A stretch of 64,000 bases of DNA from JBCBKP01 sp038521625 (GCA_038521625.1 JBCBKP010000009.1:29213-93212), one strand, 5' to 3'. Counted from the stretch's first letter, positions 7,926 through 16,319 are shown. The notes: generated by a model from the sequence alone, not told the origin. Made by a program: numbers and translations.

Positions 7926-8588
7926 ATGGCCGACGAGAAGAAGAAAAAGAAGAAGGGCGGCGAGCCGACCGAGGCCCAGAAGGCCGCGATGGAGAAGAAC
8001 CCGCCGCGGCTGAAGCAGCTGTACGACGACTCGGTGCGGACGAAGGTGCACGAGAAGTTCGGCGTGGGCAACCGCAACGCTCAGCCGAAGCTCGAGAAGA
8101 TCGTCATCAACGTAAACATGGGGCGTTTCCTCGACGGCACCAAGGTGCCGCCGAACGTGAAGAACACGGTCCTCGACACGCTGACGTCGATCTCGGGGCA
8201 GAAGCCGGTCATGGTCGCCGCGAAGAAGAGCGTCTCGAACTTCAAGGTGCGCGAGGGGTACGAGACGGCGGCGATGGTGACGCTGCGTCGCGAGCGGATG
8301 TGGCACTTCCTCGACCGGATGATCAACCTCGCGGCGCCGCGTATCAAGGACTTCCGGGGCCTGCCGCCCAAGGCGTTCGATCGCCAGGGCAGCTACAGCT
8401 TCGGTCTGACCGAGCAGGGCGTGTTCCCCGAGATCGACATGGCGGCGGTGACGTTCACGCACGGCATGAACATCAACCTGACGTTCTCGAACTCGACGCC
8501 CGAGATGAGCCGCTTCGTCCTGGACGAGCTCGGCTTCCCGTTCCGCAAGCCCGAACCGAAGAAGAAGAAGGCCGAAAAGCCCGCCTGA
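7926..8588 (+). CDS. rplE: Large ribosomal subunit protein L5 with Lys-rich ends
   Basis: L5, 220 residues against 179 in E. coli, binds 5S rRNA and contacts the P-site tRNA. The core is clear: PKLEKIVINVNMG, QKPVMVAAKKSVSNFKVREG, MINLAAPRIKDFRGL and SYSFGLTEQGVFPEID. About 25 residues at the N-terminus (EKKKKKKGGEPTEAQKAAME) and a KKKKAEK-type tail are extra. Neither is part of the L5 fold; both look like disordered basic tails. Confidence 0.97.
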   Translation: MADEKKKKKKGGEPTEAQKAAMEKNPPRLKQLYDDSVRTKVHEKFGVGNRNAQPKLEKIVINVNMGRFLDGTKVPPNVKNTVLDTLTSISGQKPVMVAAKKSVSNFKVREGYETAAMVTLRRERMWHFLDRMINLAAPRIKDFRGLPPKAFDRQGSYSFGLTEQGVFPEIDMAAVTFTHGMNINLTFSNSTPEMSRFVLDELGFPFRKPEPKKKKAEKPA

Positions 8589-8628
8589 CCGGGGGCCGCC
8601 GAGGCACGAACCCAGGAAACGACCACCC

Positions 8629-8814
8629 ATGGCGACCAAGGCACAGATCGCGAAGAGCAAGAAGACGCCGAAGTACATGTCGCGGACGGTGCGCCGCTGC
8701 GAGCTGACGGGCCGCTCCCGGGCGGTGTACCGCAAGTTCCGCATCAGCCGCATCATGCTCCGCAAGCTCGCGCTGGAGGGCAAGATCCCCGGCATGCGCA
8801 AGGCGTCGTGGTGA
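8629..8814 (+). CDS. rpsN: Small ribosomal subunit protein S14, short form lacking most zinc ligands
   Basis: S14, 61 residues, exactly the length of the short zinc-binding type. The end GKIPGMRKASW and the YRKF core fit that type. In that type four cysteines bind zinc at positions 24, 27, 40 and 43. Here only C24 remains; the others are T27, S40 and M43. So this is a short S14 that cannot bind zinc in the usual way. It lies in the normal slot between rplE and rpsH. Confidence 0.95.
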   Translation: MATKAQIAKSKKTPKYMSRTVRRCELTGRSRAVYRKFRISRIMLRKLALEGKIPGMRKASW

Positions 8815-8848
8815 TCGGCCGGTCTGAGAAGGACGCACGGAGTCAACG

Positions 8849-9247
8849 ATGTCGATGAACGACCCCATCTCGGACATGCTCACGCGGATCCGCAACGCCA
8901 CGCGGAACCGCGCGAAGACGGTGACCTGCCTGAACACCAAGGTCTGCCGCGGCATCGCGCAGGCGCTGAAGGACGAGGGCTACATCACCGACTTCGACGT
9001 CGTCGAGGACGGCAGGCAGGGCATGATCAACGTGCGGCTGAAGTACGGCCCGCGCGGCGAGAAGATCCTGCACTCGGTCACGCGCGAGTCGAAGCCCGGT
9101 CGCCGCGTGTACAGCAAGGTCAGGGACGTCCCGCGCCCGCTGCAGGGGCTGGGCATCGCCATCCTGACCACGAGCAAGGGCGTCATGAGCGACCGAAGGG
9201 CCCGTACGGAGAACGTCGGCGGAGAGCTGCTCTGCACCATCCTCTGA
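8849..9247 (+). CDS. rpsH: Small ribosomal subunit protein S8
   Basis: S8, 132 residues, a primary binder of helix 21 of 16S rRNA and, in E. coli, the translational repressor of the spc operon. NDPISDMLTRIRNA at the start, SKPGRRVYSKVRDVPRPLQGLGI and the end TTSKGVMSDRRARTENVGGE are canonical. Confidence 0.98.
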   Translation: MSMNDPISDMLTRIRNATRNRAKTVTCLNTKVCRGIAQALKDEGYITDFDVVEDGRQGMINVRLKYGPRGEKILHSVTRESKPGRRVYSKVRDVPRPLQGLGIAILTTSKGVMSDRRARTENVGGELLCTIL

Positions 9248-9300
9248 TCCTGTCAGGGGAGGGCGCGCCGGGAAGCCCCCGCGTCACCGAGGAACACGCC

Positions 9301-9846
9301 ATGTCGCGAATCGGAAAGAAACCAGTCCGGATGCCCAAGGGCGCCAAGGCGTCGGTCAGCGGCCAGACCGTCCGGGTCGAGGGGCCCAAGGGCACGCTTA
9401 CGCTCGAGGCCAGGCCCGAGATCGGCCTCTCCGCCGAAGACGACACCGTCTCTGTGACGGTGGACGAGTCGCTCGCGGGCGAGAAGGCCGTGCGGGCGCT
9501 CTGGGGCACGACCCGGGCGCTGATCAACAACATGGCGATCGGCGTCACCCAGGGCTACGAGAAGAAGCTCGAGATCTCCGGCGTCGGCTGGACGGGGCAG
9601 GTCGCGGGAACGAAGCTGAAGCTCAAGGTCGGCACGGCCAACGACGTCGAGGTCGACATCCCGACCGGCGTCGCGGTTGCCGTCGACAAGCAGCTGATCA
9701 CGGTGACCGGCGCGGACAAGCAGGCCGTCGGCCAGTTCGCCGCCGAGGTCCGCGCGAAGCGCAAGCCCGAGCCGTACAACGGCAAGGGCATCAAGTACCT
9801 GGGCGAGGTCATCCGGCGCAAGGAAGGCAAGAAGTTCGGCTCCTGA
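9301..9846 (+). CDS. rplF: Large ribosomal subunit protein L6
   Basis: L6, 181 residues, two related domains near the factor-binding site. SRIGKKPVRMPKGAKASVSG, the internal GVTQGYEKKLEISGVGWTGQ and the end PEPYNGKGIKYLGEVIRRKEGK are canonical. It follows rpsH after 53 bases in the standard spc order. Confidence 0.98.
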   Translation: MSRIGKKPVRMPKGAKASVSGQTVRVEGPKGTLTLEARPEIGLSAEDDTVSVTVDESLAGEKAVRALWGTTRALINNMAIGVTQGYEKKLEISGVGWTGQVAGTKLKLKVGTANDVEVDIPTGVAVAVDKQLITVTGADKQAVGQFAAEVRAKRKPEPYNGKGIKYLGEVIRRKEGKKFGS

Positions 9847-9872
9847 GCCGGGCCGGGAACGGGAAGAACGCC

Positions 9873-10235
9873 ATGGAACGCAACAAGCTCAAGACCAAGC
9901 GCCGGACCCGTCGCCGCATCGGCATCCGCAAGGCGGTCCGCGGCACGCCCGACCGCCCGCGGCTGTCGGTCTTCCGATCGCTCAAGCACACCTACGCGCA
10001 GGTCATCGACGACATGTCCGGGGTCACGCTCGCGGCCGCGTCCTCGCAGGACAAGGACTCCGAGGTCCCGGGCGGCGGCAACGTCGACGCGGCCAAGGAC
10101 GTGGGCGCCCGGCTCGCCGAGCGGGCGAAGGCCGCGGGGGTCGAGAACGTCGTGTTCGATCGTGGTGGTTTCCGCTACCACGGACGCGTGAAAGCACTCG
10201 CCGACGCCGCCCGCGAGGGCGGGCTCAGGTTCTAG
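9873..10235 (+). CDS. rplR: Large ribosomal subunit protein L18
   Basis: L18, 120 residues, binds 5S rRNA together with L5 and L25. The basic N-terminus with RRTRRRIGIRK, the strand RPRLSVFRSLKHTYAQVIDD and the end VVFDRGGFRYHGRVKALADAAREGGL are canonical. GGGAAG sequence precedes the ATG. Confidence 0.98.
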   Translation: MERNKLKTKRRTRRRIGIRKAVRGTPDRPRLSVFRSLKHTYAQVIDDMSGVTLAAASSQDKDSEVPGGGNVDAAKDVGARLAERAKAAGVENVVFDRGGFRYHGRVKALADAAREGGLRF

Positions 10236-10265
10236 TTCGGGTCTGATTACGGAAAGCAAGGCACC

Positions 10266-11045
10266 ATGCCCGAGATCCTCGACGAATCCAGCAATCTCGA
10301 GTCGCAAACGCTGAACATCTACCGCAGCTCGGCGACCGTCAAGGGCGGACGCCGGTTCAGCTTCGGTGCGCTCGTGGTCGTCGGCGACCACCGCGGCAAG
10401 GTGGGCTACGGCTACGCGAAGAGCACCGAGGTGCCGCAGGCGATCGAGAAGGCGCAGAAGCGCGGACGCCGCGGCCTCACGAGCGTGAAGCTAACCGGGA
10501 CGACGATCCCGCACGAGGTCGAGGGCACGTTCAGCTCGTCGCGTGTCCGCCTGCTCCCGGCCTCGCCGGGCACGGGAGTGGTCGCCGGCGGCACGGTCCG
10601 CACCATCCTCGAGATGGCGGGCGTGACCGACTGCATCGCGAAGTGCTACGGCTCGACCAACAAGCTCAACACGCTCCGGGCGGTCTTCGAGGGCCTCGCG
10701 CAGCTGCGGACGCGCGAGAGCGTCGCCGATCTGCGCGGCGTCGAGATCGAGACGACCGACATCGAGGAGCGGATCAAGCGCGGCCAGCGGTTCATGCCGA
10801 CCACGACCGGCGAGAAGATGAAGGGCCCGGTCAACACGATCGGGCAAGAGCGGCGCGGCGGCGGTCGCGGCGGGCGTGGCGGTCGCGGCGGGCCGCGAGG
10901 CGGTCGCGGCGGACCGCGCGACGGGGGCCCGCGTGACGGGGGGCCGCGTGACGGTGCCCCGCGCGACGCGGCGCCGGCGGGCGACGCCGCCCCGGCGGGC
11001 GGCGAGCAGAAGGCCACCGAGAGCAGCGGGGGTGACAAGTCATGA
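10266..11045 (+). CDS. rpsE: Small ribosomal subunit protein S5 with RGG-like C-terminal tail
   Basis: S5, 259 residues against 167 in E. coli, supports decoding fidelity and mRNA unwinding. RRFSFGALVVVGDHRGKVG and the core with SRVRLLPASPGTGVVAGG are canonical. After about residue 192 the protein becomes a low-complexity tail: runs of RGG and RGGP, then three or four copies of RDGGP/RDGAP and Ala/Pro/Gly repeats. The DNA there is repetitive as well (10851-10990). Such tails in other proteins bind RNA; a role here is inferred. The stop overlaps the rplO start, and rpmD (L30), usual at this junction, is missing. Confidence 0.96.
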   Translation: MPEILDESSNLESQTLNIYRSSATVKGGRRFSFGALVVVGDHRGKVGYGYAKSTEVPQAIEKAQKRGRRGLTSVKLTGTTIPHEVEGTFSSSRVRLLPASPGTGVVAGGTVRTILEMAGVTDCIAKCYGSTNKLNTLRAVFEGLAQLRTRESVADLRGVEIETTDIEERIKRGQRFMPTTTGEKMKGPVNTIGQERRGGGRGGRGGRGGPRGGRGGPRDGGPRDGGPRDGAPRDAAPAGDAAPAGGEQKATESSGGDKS

Positions 11046-11653
11046 TGATCCACGAGATCACGGCGCTCGCCGGCAAGTACAAGAGCCGCAAGCGCGTCGG
11101 CCGCGGCCCGGGCTCGGGGCGTGGCAAGCGCTCGACCCGCGGCCAGAAGGGCGCCGGCTCGCGTTCCGGCTACAGCCGGCGCATCGCGTTCGAGGGCGGC
11201 CAGATGCCGTACTTCCGGCGCATGCCCAAGTTCGGCTTCGCGAACACCAACTTCCAGACGCTGTTCTGGGAGGTCAACCTCCGCGACATCCTCCGCAGCG
11301 ACGCCCTCAAGGGCGGCGGTGCGATCACGCCCGAGGCGCTCCGAGGGGCCGGCCTGGTCCGCGACGACACCCGCGACATCAAGATCATGGGGGCGATGCC
11401 GGAGGGCGTGAGCGAGCTGGGCATCAAGCTCGAGGTCCGCGTGGCCCGCGTCACCGACTCGGCCAAGAAGCTGATCGAGGAAGCCGGCGGATCGGTCCAT
11501 CAGACCGGCACCCGGCGGGATAAGGTTCGCGGCATCGACCGCAACAGCGAGGAGCGCTCGCCCACGAACCAGACGAAGAAGGCCAAGCGTCGGGCCTTCC
11601 AGGAGGCCAAGGCCGAGGCCGCGGCCAAGGGCGAGGTCCTCAAGAAGAAGTAG
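11042..11653 (+). CDS. rplO: Large ribosomal subunit protein L15 with C-terminal extension
   Basis: L15, 203 residues against 144 in E. coli. KRVGRGPGSGRGKRSTRGQKG and FEGGQMPYFRRMPKFGF are the conserved rRNA-binding N-terminal parts, and the globular part ends near KKLIEEAGGSV. The last 50 or so residues are a charged, mostly basic tail. Two overlapping starts exist, ATG at 11042 and 11045; the first overlaps the rpsE stop as ATGA. Confidence 0.96.
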   Translation: MMIHEITALAGKYKSRKRVGRGPGSGRGKRSTRGQKGAGSRSGYSRRIAFEGGQMPYFRRMPKFGFANTNFQTLFWEVNLRDILRSDALKGGGAITPEALRGAGLVRDDTRDIKIMGAMPEGVSELGIKLEVRVARVTDSAKKLIEEAGGSVHQTGTRRDKVRGIDRNSEERSPTNQTKKAKRRAFQEAKAEAAAKGEVLKKK

Positions 11654-11680
11654 GCCGGTCGAGCCGGAGGCAGCGGCAGC

Positions 11681-13111
11681 GTGGCATTCTTCTCAACGTT
11701 CGCGAACGTCTTCCGCGTAAAGGAACTGCGCGAGAAGCTCCTCTTTACGATCGCGATGCTCGCGGTCTACCGGCTCGGATTCTGGATCCCGCTCCCGGGC
11801 GTCGATCAGGCCGAGCTCAAGGAGTTCTTCCGGGTCCAGACCGAGACGGGCGGCGCGCTGGCGAGCATCGCGAGCTACGTCTCGGTGTTCTCGGGCGGCG
11901 CCTTCGGCCAGTCGACGATCTTCGGTCTCGGCATCATGCCGTACATCACGGCGTCGATCATCTTCCAGCTTCTGGGCTCGGTCATGCCCTACCTCAAGCA
12001 GCTCAAGGAAGAGGGGCCGACCGGTCAGCAGAAGCTGATGGAGCTGACGCGGTACGTCACGATCCTGCTCTGCATCGTTCAGGCGGTCGGGTTCCTGGTG
12101 TTCCTCCGCCAGAGCAACCTCGTGTACAGCGAGTGGGGCGGCAACCCGCTCTGGTGGCTGACCGCGGTCACGGCGCTGACCGCCGGCACGGTTTTCCTGA
12201 TGTGGCTCGGCGAGCAGATCGACCGTTTCGGCATCGGCAACGGCGTCAGCCTCATCATCATGGCGGGCATCCTGACGGGCATGCCGGGCGCGATCACGCA
12301 GGTCTACGGGAACTTCGAGCCGGGCGACCCCTCGAAGATCGGCTGGCTGGGCGTCTTCGGCCTCGTCGGGGGCTTCGTCCTGGTCGTCGCCGGCTCGGTC
12401 ATCATGACCGTCGCGCAGCGTCGCATCCCGATCCAGCAGGCCAAGCACACCCGCGGGCGGCGTGTATTCGGCGGCCAGAAGAGCTACCTGCCCCTGAAGA
12501 TCAACCACGGCGGCGTGATGCCGATCATCTTCGCCAGCTCGCTGATGGTCTTCCCGGGCTGGATCATCGGGGCGATCGAGGGCCCGGTCCGCGCCGCGCC
12601 CGAGGGCACGTTCCTGCACGCCGCCTGGATCCGCGACACCGTGACGTGGCTCAACGGCCAGATGCAGATGGGCGCGTTCCCCTACGTGCTGCTCTACATC
12701 GTCATGGTGTACTTCTTCAGCTACTTCTGGATCACCGTCCAGTTCAACCCTGAAGAGATGTCCAAGCAGATGCGCGACAACGGCTCGTTCATCCCGGGTC
12801 TGCGCCCCGGCCCGCGCACGGCCGAGTACCTCGAGACCGTGATGGAGCGCATCACCTACGTCGGCGCCGGGTTCCTCTCGATCATCGCCGTCGTCCCGAT
12901 GATCGTCACCAGGCTGCTCGGCCTCGACTTCACGGTGACCCAGTTCCTCGGCGGCACCGGCCTGCTGATCGTGGTCGCGGTCGGTCTCGACCTGCTCCAA
13001 CGCATCGAGGCGGCGCTGCTCATGCGGAACTACTCCGGGTTCCTCGGCGGCGGCGACGACACCGGGCCCGGTCCGAAGCCCGGCCCCAAGCTGCGGAGCA
13101 GCCGCGCCTGA
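11681..13111 (+). CDS. secY: Preprotein translocase subunit SecY
   Basis: SecY forms the protein-conducting channel of the Sec translocon in the inner membrane. The 476 residues contain ten hydrophobic segments. The plug/TM2 region with FGLGIMPYITASIIFQLL, the TM5 region with GIGNGVSLIIMAGI and the cytosolic loop with GGQKSYLPLKINHGGVMPIIFA are canonical. The start is GTG, with GGAGG about 10 bases upstream. The tail after TM10 is Gly/Pro-rich. adk, which usually follows secY, is absent; map follows directly. Confidence 0.98.
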   Translation: MAFFSTFANVFRVKELREKLLFTIAMLAVYRLGFWIPLPGVDQAELKEFFRVQTETGGALASIASYVSVFSGGAFGQSTIFGLGIMPYITASIIFQLLGSVMPYLKQLKEEGPTGQQKLMELTRYVTILLCIVQAVGFLVFLRQSNLVYSEWGGNPLWWLTAVTALTAGTVFLMWLGEQIDRFGIGNGVSLIIMAGILTGMPGAITQVYGNFEPGDPSKIGWLGVFGLVGGFVLVVAGSVIMTVAQRRIPIQQAKHTRGRRVFGGQKSYLPLKINHGGVMPIIFASSLMVFPGWIIGAIEGPVRAAPEGTFLHAAWIRDTVTWLNGQMQMGAFPYVLLYIVMVYFFSYFWITVQFNPEEMSKQMRDNGSFIPGLRPGPRTAEYLETVMERITYVGAGFLSIIAVVPMIVTRLLGLDFTVTQFLGGTGLLIVVAVGLDLLQRIEAALLMRNYSGFLGGGDDTGPGPKPGPKLRSSRA

Positions 13112-13123
13112 GCCGCGGGTCGT

Positions 13124-13891
13124 TTGGCCCCCTCGCCGGACACACTCCTCGCCGCCGGCGCCGCCCTGGACGCGTCGCTCGCGTGCGTCCGCACCTTCGT
13201 CGGGCCGGGGAGATCGACCCGGGAGATCGACCGTTTCGCGGCGTCCGTGCTCCGCCGCTTCCGGCTCGAGCCCGCGGCGCCCGCGCTCGCCGATGATCGC
13301 GGGCGGTCGTTTCCTGGCGTCTGCTCGGTCGGCGCGAACGACGCGTTTGCGAACGCGCCGCCCTCGGACCGTGTGGTGCGCGTCGGCGACCTCGTCACGC
13401 TCGACCTGCCGGCGCGGCGCGGAGAAGTCGTGCTCGACGCGGCCGTGCCGCTGGTCGTCGGTCGCGACCCGGACCGAGCGGCGTTGGCGGAGGCGGCCGG
13501 GCGGGTGCTCGGGGCGATGATCGGGGTGCTCGGCCCGGGGATCACGCCCGAGCGGCTGTGGCGAGCCGGGCGTGAGGAATCTGCTCGGGGTGGGGTGCGG
13601 CTTGTTCGCAGGCCCTTCGGCCACGGCCTCGGGCCGGGGCTGCACGAACCGCCGGCGCTTAGGCCCGATTCGCAGTCCCCGATCGGGGTGGGGTGCGTGC
13701 TCGCGCTCGAGCCGGTGGTCACGCGCGGGGCGGGGCGGATCGTGTCGGGCGAGGACGGCTGGTCACTGCGGACCGCGGACGGGGCTGACGCGTGCTCGGC
13801 GGAGGCGACGGTCGCGGTCACGCGAGGCGGGGCAATCGTCGTGTGCGGGAGGCCCGAAAATCCCTGTCGGCGGGGCGATTCCGGGTCGTGA
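13124..13891 (+). CDS. map: Methionine aminopeptidase, type I-like, divergent
   Basis: Pita-bread metallopeptidase that would remove initiator Met. It lies 12 bases after secY, the usual place for map. The five metal ligands can be aligned with E. coli MetAP: Asp in VTLDLPA, Asp in VLDAAVP, His in FGHGLGPGLHEPP, Glu in ALEPVV and Glu in SAEATVAVT. The substrate-binding His of the motif NDxxxHG (H79 in E. coli) is replaced by Asn (N77). The start is TTG at 13124, with no better codon nearby, so the exact N-terminus is uncertain. Reduced or altered activity is possible. Confidence 0.85.
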   Translation: MAPSPDTLLAAGAALDASLACVRTFVGPGRSTREIDRFAASVLRRFRLEPAAPALADDRGRSFPGVCSVGANDAFANAPPSDRVVRVGDLVTLDLPARRGEVVLDAAVPLVVGRDPDRAALAEAAGRVLGAMIGVLGPGITPERLWRAGREESARGGVRLVRRPFGHGLGPGLHEPPALRPDSQSPIGVGCVLALEPVVTRGAGRIVSGEDGWSLRTADGADACSAEATVAVTRGGAIVVCGRPENPCRRGDSGS

Positions 13892-14055
13892 AACGGGGCT
13901 AGTATTTCGACCCGGTCGAGCGAACGGCGGTCGCCCGATCGGTCCCCAAGGTGAGGTTCCCGGCCCGACGGAACAGGCGCGACGGAGCGGCCCCGACGGA
14001 ACAGGGTTGAGGCGGCCGGCCGCGAGCCGGGCCGCACGAAGGATGTGGTGACGAG

Positions 14056-14172
14056 ATGAAGGTTCGAGCGAGCGTCAAGCGGATCTGCGCCCAGTGCCAG
14101 GTGATCCGGCGTCGCGGCAAGGTCCGGGTGATCTGCAAGGCCGACCCGAAGCACAAGCAGGTCCAGGGCTGA
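14056..14172 (+). CDS. rpmJ: Large ribosomal subunit protein L36
   Basis: L36, only 38 residues. MKVRASVKRICAQCQVIRR and VICKADPKHKQVQG match the family closely. The zinc ligands C11, C14, C27 and H33 are all kept, in contrast to S14 in the same locus. infA (IF-1) normally precedes it, but the 164 bases between map and this gene contain no IF-1 coding sequence. Confidence 0.97.
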   Translation: MKVRASVKRICAQCQVIRRRGKVRVICKADPKHKQVQG

Positions 14173-14221
14173 GCCGAACCGGCGGGTTTCGCGCCGCGAT
14201 CGGCGCGTGAAAGGAAGACGA

Positions 14222-14599
14222 GTGCCCCGTATCGCAGGCATCGATGTTCCGGATCGCAAGAAGATCTACTACGCGATCCAGTATGTGCACGGGATCGGGC
14301 CGAAGTTCGCGGCCGACCTGCTCGCGCAGGCGGGAGTGAACCCGGACACGCGGGCGAACGAGCTGAACGAGCAGCAGCTCGCGCAGATCAACGCGCTCAT
14401 CGACGCGGGCTACCTGGTGGAGGGCGCGCTCCGCCGGCAGGTCGCGCAGAACATCCAGCGCCTCCGCGACATCCGCAGCTACCGGGGCGACCGGCACCGC
14501 CAGGGCCTGCCGACCCGCGGCCAGCGCACGCAGTGCAACGCCCGCACCCGCAAGGGACGCAAGAAGACCGTGGCCGGCAAGAAGGGCGTGAGGGGCTGA
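14222..14599 (+). CDS. rpsM: Small ribosomal subunit protein S13
   Basis: S13, 125 residues, contacts L5 in bridge B1b and the P-site tRNA. PRIAGIDVPDRKKIYYAI at the start and SYRGDRHRQGLPTRGQRTQ at the end are canonical. The start is GTG at 14222, set by the conserved MPRIAG start and by AAGGAAG six bases upstream; a further in-frame GTG at 14207 would add five residues. Confidence 0.97.
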   Translation: MPRIAGIDVPDRKKIYYAIQYVHGIGPKFAADLLAQAGVNPDTRANELNEQQLAQINALIDAGYLVEGALRRQVAQNIQRLRDIRSYRGDRHRQGLPTRGQRTQCNARTRKGRKKTVAGKKGVRG

Positions 14600-14626
14600 T
14601 CGCCCGAGCGGCTTCGGAGACAACAC

Positions 14627-15007
14627 ATGGCGAAGCAGAAGACCAAGAAGATCCGCAAGAACGTCGTCAAGGGTGTGGCGCACATCAAGGCGACGGGCAA
14701 CAACACGATCGTGACGATCACCGACACCAACGGCGAGACGCTCGCCTGGGACTCGGCGGGCACGATCGGGTTCAAGGGCGCCCGCAAGTCGACGCCGTTC
14801 GCGGCGACGCGCGCGGGCGAGCAGGTGGGCCAGAAGGTCCGCAAGATGGGCATGAGCGAGATCGAGGTGAAGGTCAAGGGGACCGGCGCCGGGCGCGAGT
14901 CGGCGGTCAGCGGCATGGTCTCGACCGGGCTGCGCGTCACCGCGATCGAGGACCACACGCCCGTCCCGCACAACGGCTGCCGCCCGCCCAAGAAGCGGCG
15001 CGTCTGA
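14627..15007 (+). CDS. rpsK: Small ribosomal subunit protein S11
   Basis: S11, 126 residues, on the 30S platform near the E site. GVAHIKATGNNTIVTITDTNG, FKGARKSTPFAA and the end TPVPHNGCRPPKKRRV are canonical. rpsD (S4), normally next, is missing; a 163-base gap with no coding sequence leads straight to rpoA. Confidence 0.98.
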   Translation: MAKQKTKKIRKNVVKGVAHIKATGNNTIVTITDTNGETLAWDSAGTIGFKGARKSTPFAATRAGEQVGQKVRKMGMSEIEVKVKGTGAGRESAVSGMVSTGLRVTAIEDHTPVPHNGCRPPKKRRV

Positions 15008-15170
15008 GCCCGCGACCGGTCCCGCACGCGGGGCCGGCACATCCGACGACGGCCCGGCGGAGAGAAGGGGCGCGTCCCGGCGGCGGGGGCGCCCGACCCG
15101 ATACCCGCCGCGGCCCGAGACCCCGCAAGGTCACGCCGCACGCCGGTCATCCCGGCACCGAGGTGAACGC

Positions 15171-16178
15171 ATGAGAGTCCGCTGGAGAGGCCTGGAGCTG
15201 CCCTCGAGGATCAGCTCCGATCCGAAGTTCAAGTCCGACATCTACGGGCGGTTCGTGGCCGAGCCGTTCGAGCGCGGCTTCGGCACGACGGTCGGGAACA
15301 GCCTGCGTCGCGTCCTGCTGAGCTCGCTCCGCGGCTCGGCGGTGACCGCGGTCCGGATCAAGGGCGCCGAGCACGAGTTCACGAGCCTTCCGGGCGTGAT
15401 GGAGGACGTGACCGACATCGTCCTGAACGTGAAGAACCTGGTGGTCAAGCTCGAGGGCGACGAGCCGCGGGTGATGCGTCTGGCGGCGCAGGGCCCGGGC
15501 GACGTGACGGCCGACCTGATCGAGGCCGACACGAACGTCACGATCGTCAACAAGGACCTGATCCTGGCGACGCTGAGCGACGACGTCGCGTTCGAGATGG
15601 AGCTGCACGTCGGCTCCGGGCGCGGCTACGTCCCGGCCAGCGAGCAGTACAACGATCAGGACGAGCAGGAGATCGGGCTGATCCCGGTCGACGCGATCTA
15701 CAGCCCGGTCCAGCGGGTCCGCTACAAGGTCGAGGACACCCGCGTCGGCCAGCGGACCAACTACGACAAGCTGAACCTCGAGATCTGGACCGACGGCACG
15801 GTCACGCCCGAGATGGCGATGGTCGAGGCCGCCAAGATCCTCCGCAAGCACCTCAACCCGTTCGTCCAGTTCACCGACGTCGGCGAGAGCCGCGTCAGCG
15901 AGGAGGCCGCGGCGGCGGCGGGCGTGGACGAGGATCTGATCCGCAAGCTCAACATGCCGGTCTCCGACCTGGACCTGTCGGTCCGGGCGAGCAACTGCCT
16001 CGAGTCGGCCCGGGTGGACGTTGTCGCCCAACTGGTGACGCAGAGCGAGAACGATCTGCTCAAGCTGCGGAGCTTCGGGCGGACGAGCCTCCGCGAGGTC
16101 AAGCGCAAGCTGCACGACCTCGGCCTCGAGCTCGCGATGGAGCTGCCCGAGGGGTACCAGATGCCGCAGAACGCCTGA
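15171..16178 (+). CDS. rpoA: RNA polymerase subunit alpha
   Basis: Alpha subunit, 335 residues. The N-terminal assembly domain is seen in RGFGTTVGNSLRRVLLSSLRGSA. The C-terminal domain, about residues 255-325, has VSDLDLSVRASNCL with the Arg that corresponds to R265 of E. coli, used for UP-element DNA, and the helix-hairpin-helix LRSFGRTSLREVKRKL. The ATG follows a GAGGTGAACGC ribosome binding region. A long 163-base spacer separates it from rpsK. Confidence 0.98.
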   Translation: MRVRWRGLELPSRISSDPKFKSDIYGRFVAEPFERGFGTTVGNSLRRVLLSSLRGSAVTAVRIKGAEHEFTSLPGVMEDVTDIVLNVKNLVVKLEGDEPRVMRLAAQGPGDVTADLIEADTNVTIVNKDLILATLSDDVAFEMELHVGSGRGYVPASEQYNDQDEQEIGLIPVDAIYSPVQRVRYKVEDTRVGQRTNYDKLNLEIWTDGTVTPEMAMVEAAKILRKHLNPFVQFTDVGESRVSEEAAAAAGVDEDLIRKLNMPVSDLDLSVRASNCLESARVDVVAQLVTQSENDLLKLRSFGRTSLREVKRKLHDLGLELAMELPEGYQMPQNA

Positions 16179-16319
16179 GCGGGCGTTCGAACGGTTCGCG
16201 GCGGGCGGTGACAATCGCCCCGCGGCCGCCAAAGATCTTTTCCCGCGGCCCGCCCCCGACCGGGCGGGCTCGCGATTCGCAGGACCGAACCAGACCCCAC
16301 CAGCTGCCGGGGATGAACG

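Noticed and set aside
11693..13645. A 650-codon open frame on the minus strand opposite secY and map
   Set aside because: It is the mirror of strongly coding plus-strand frames in high-GC DNA; its product is Arg/Asp/His/Glu-rich without domain character.
13892..14055. Possible infA (IF-1) coding sequence in the map-rpmJ gap
   Set aside because: No frame shows the IF-1 pattern; only GC-rich non-coding DNA with a short CGACGGAACAGG direct repeat.
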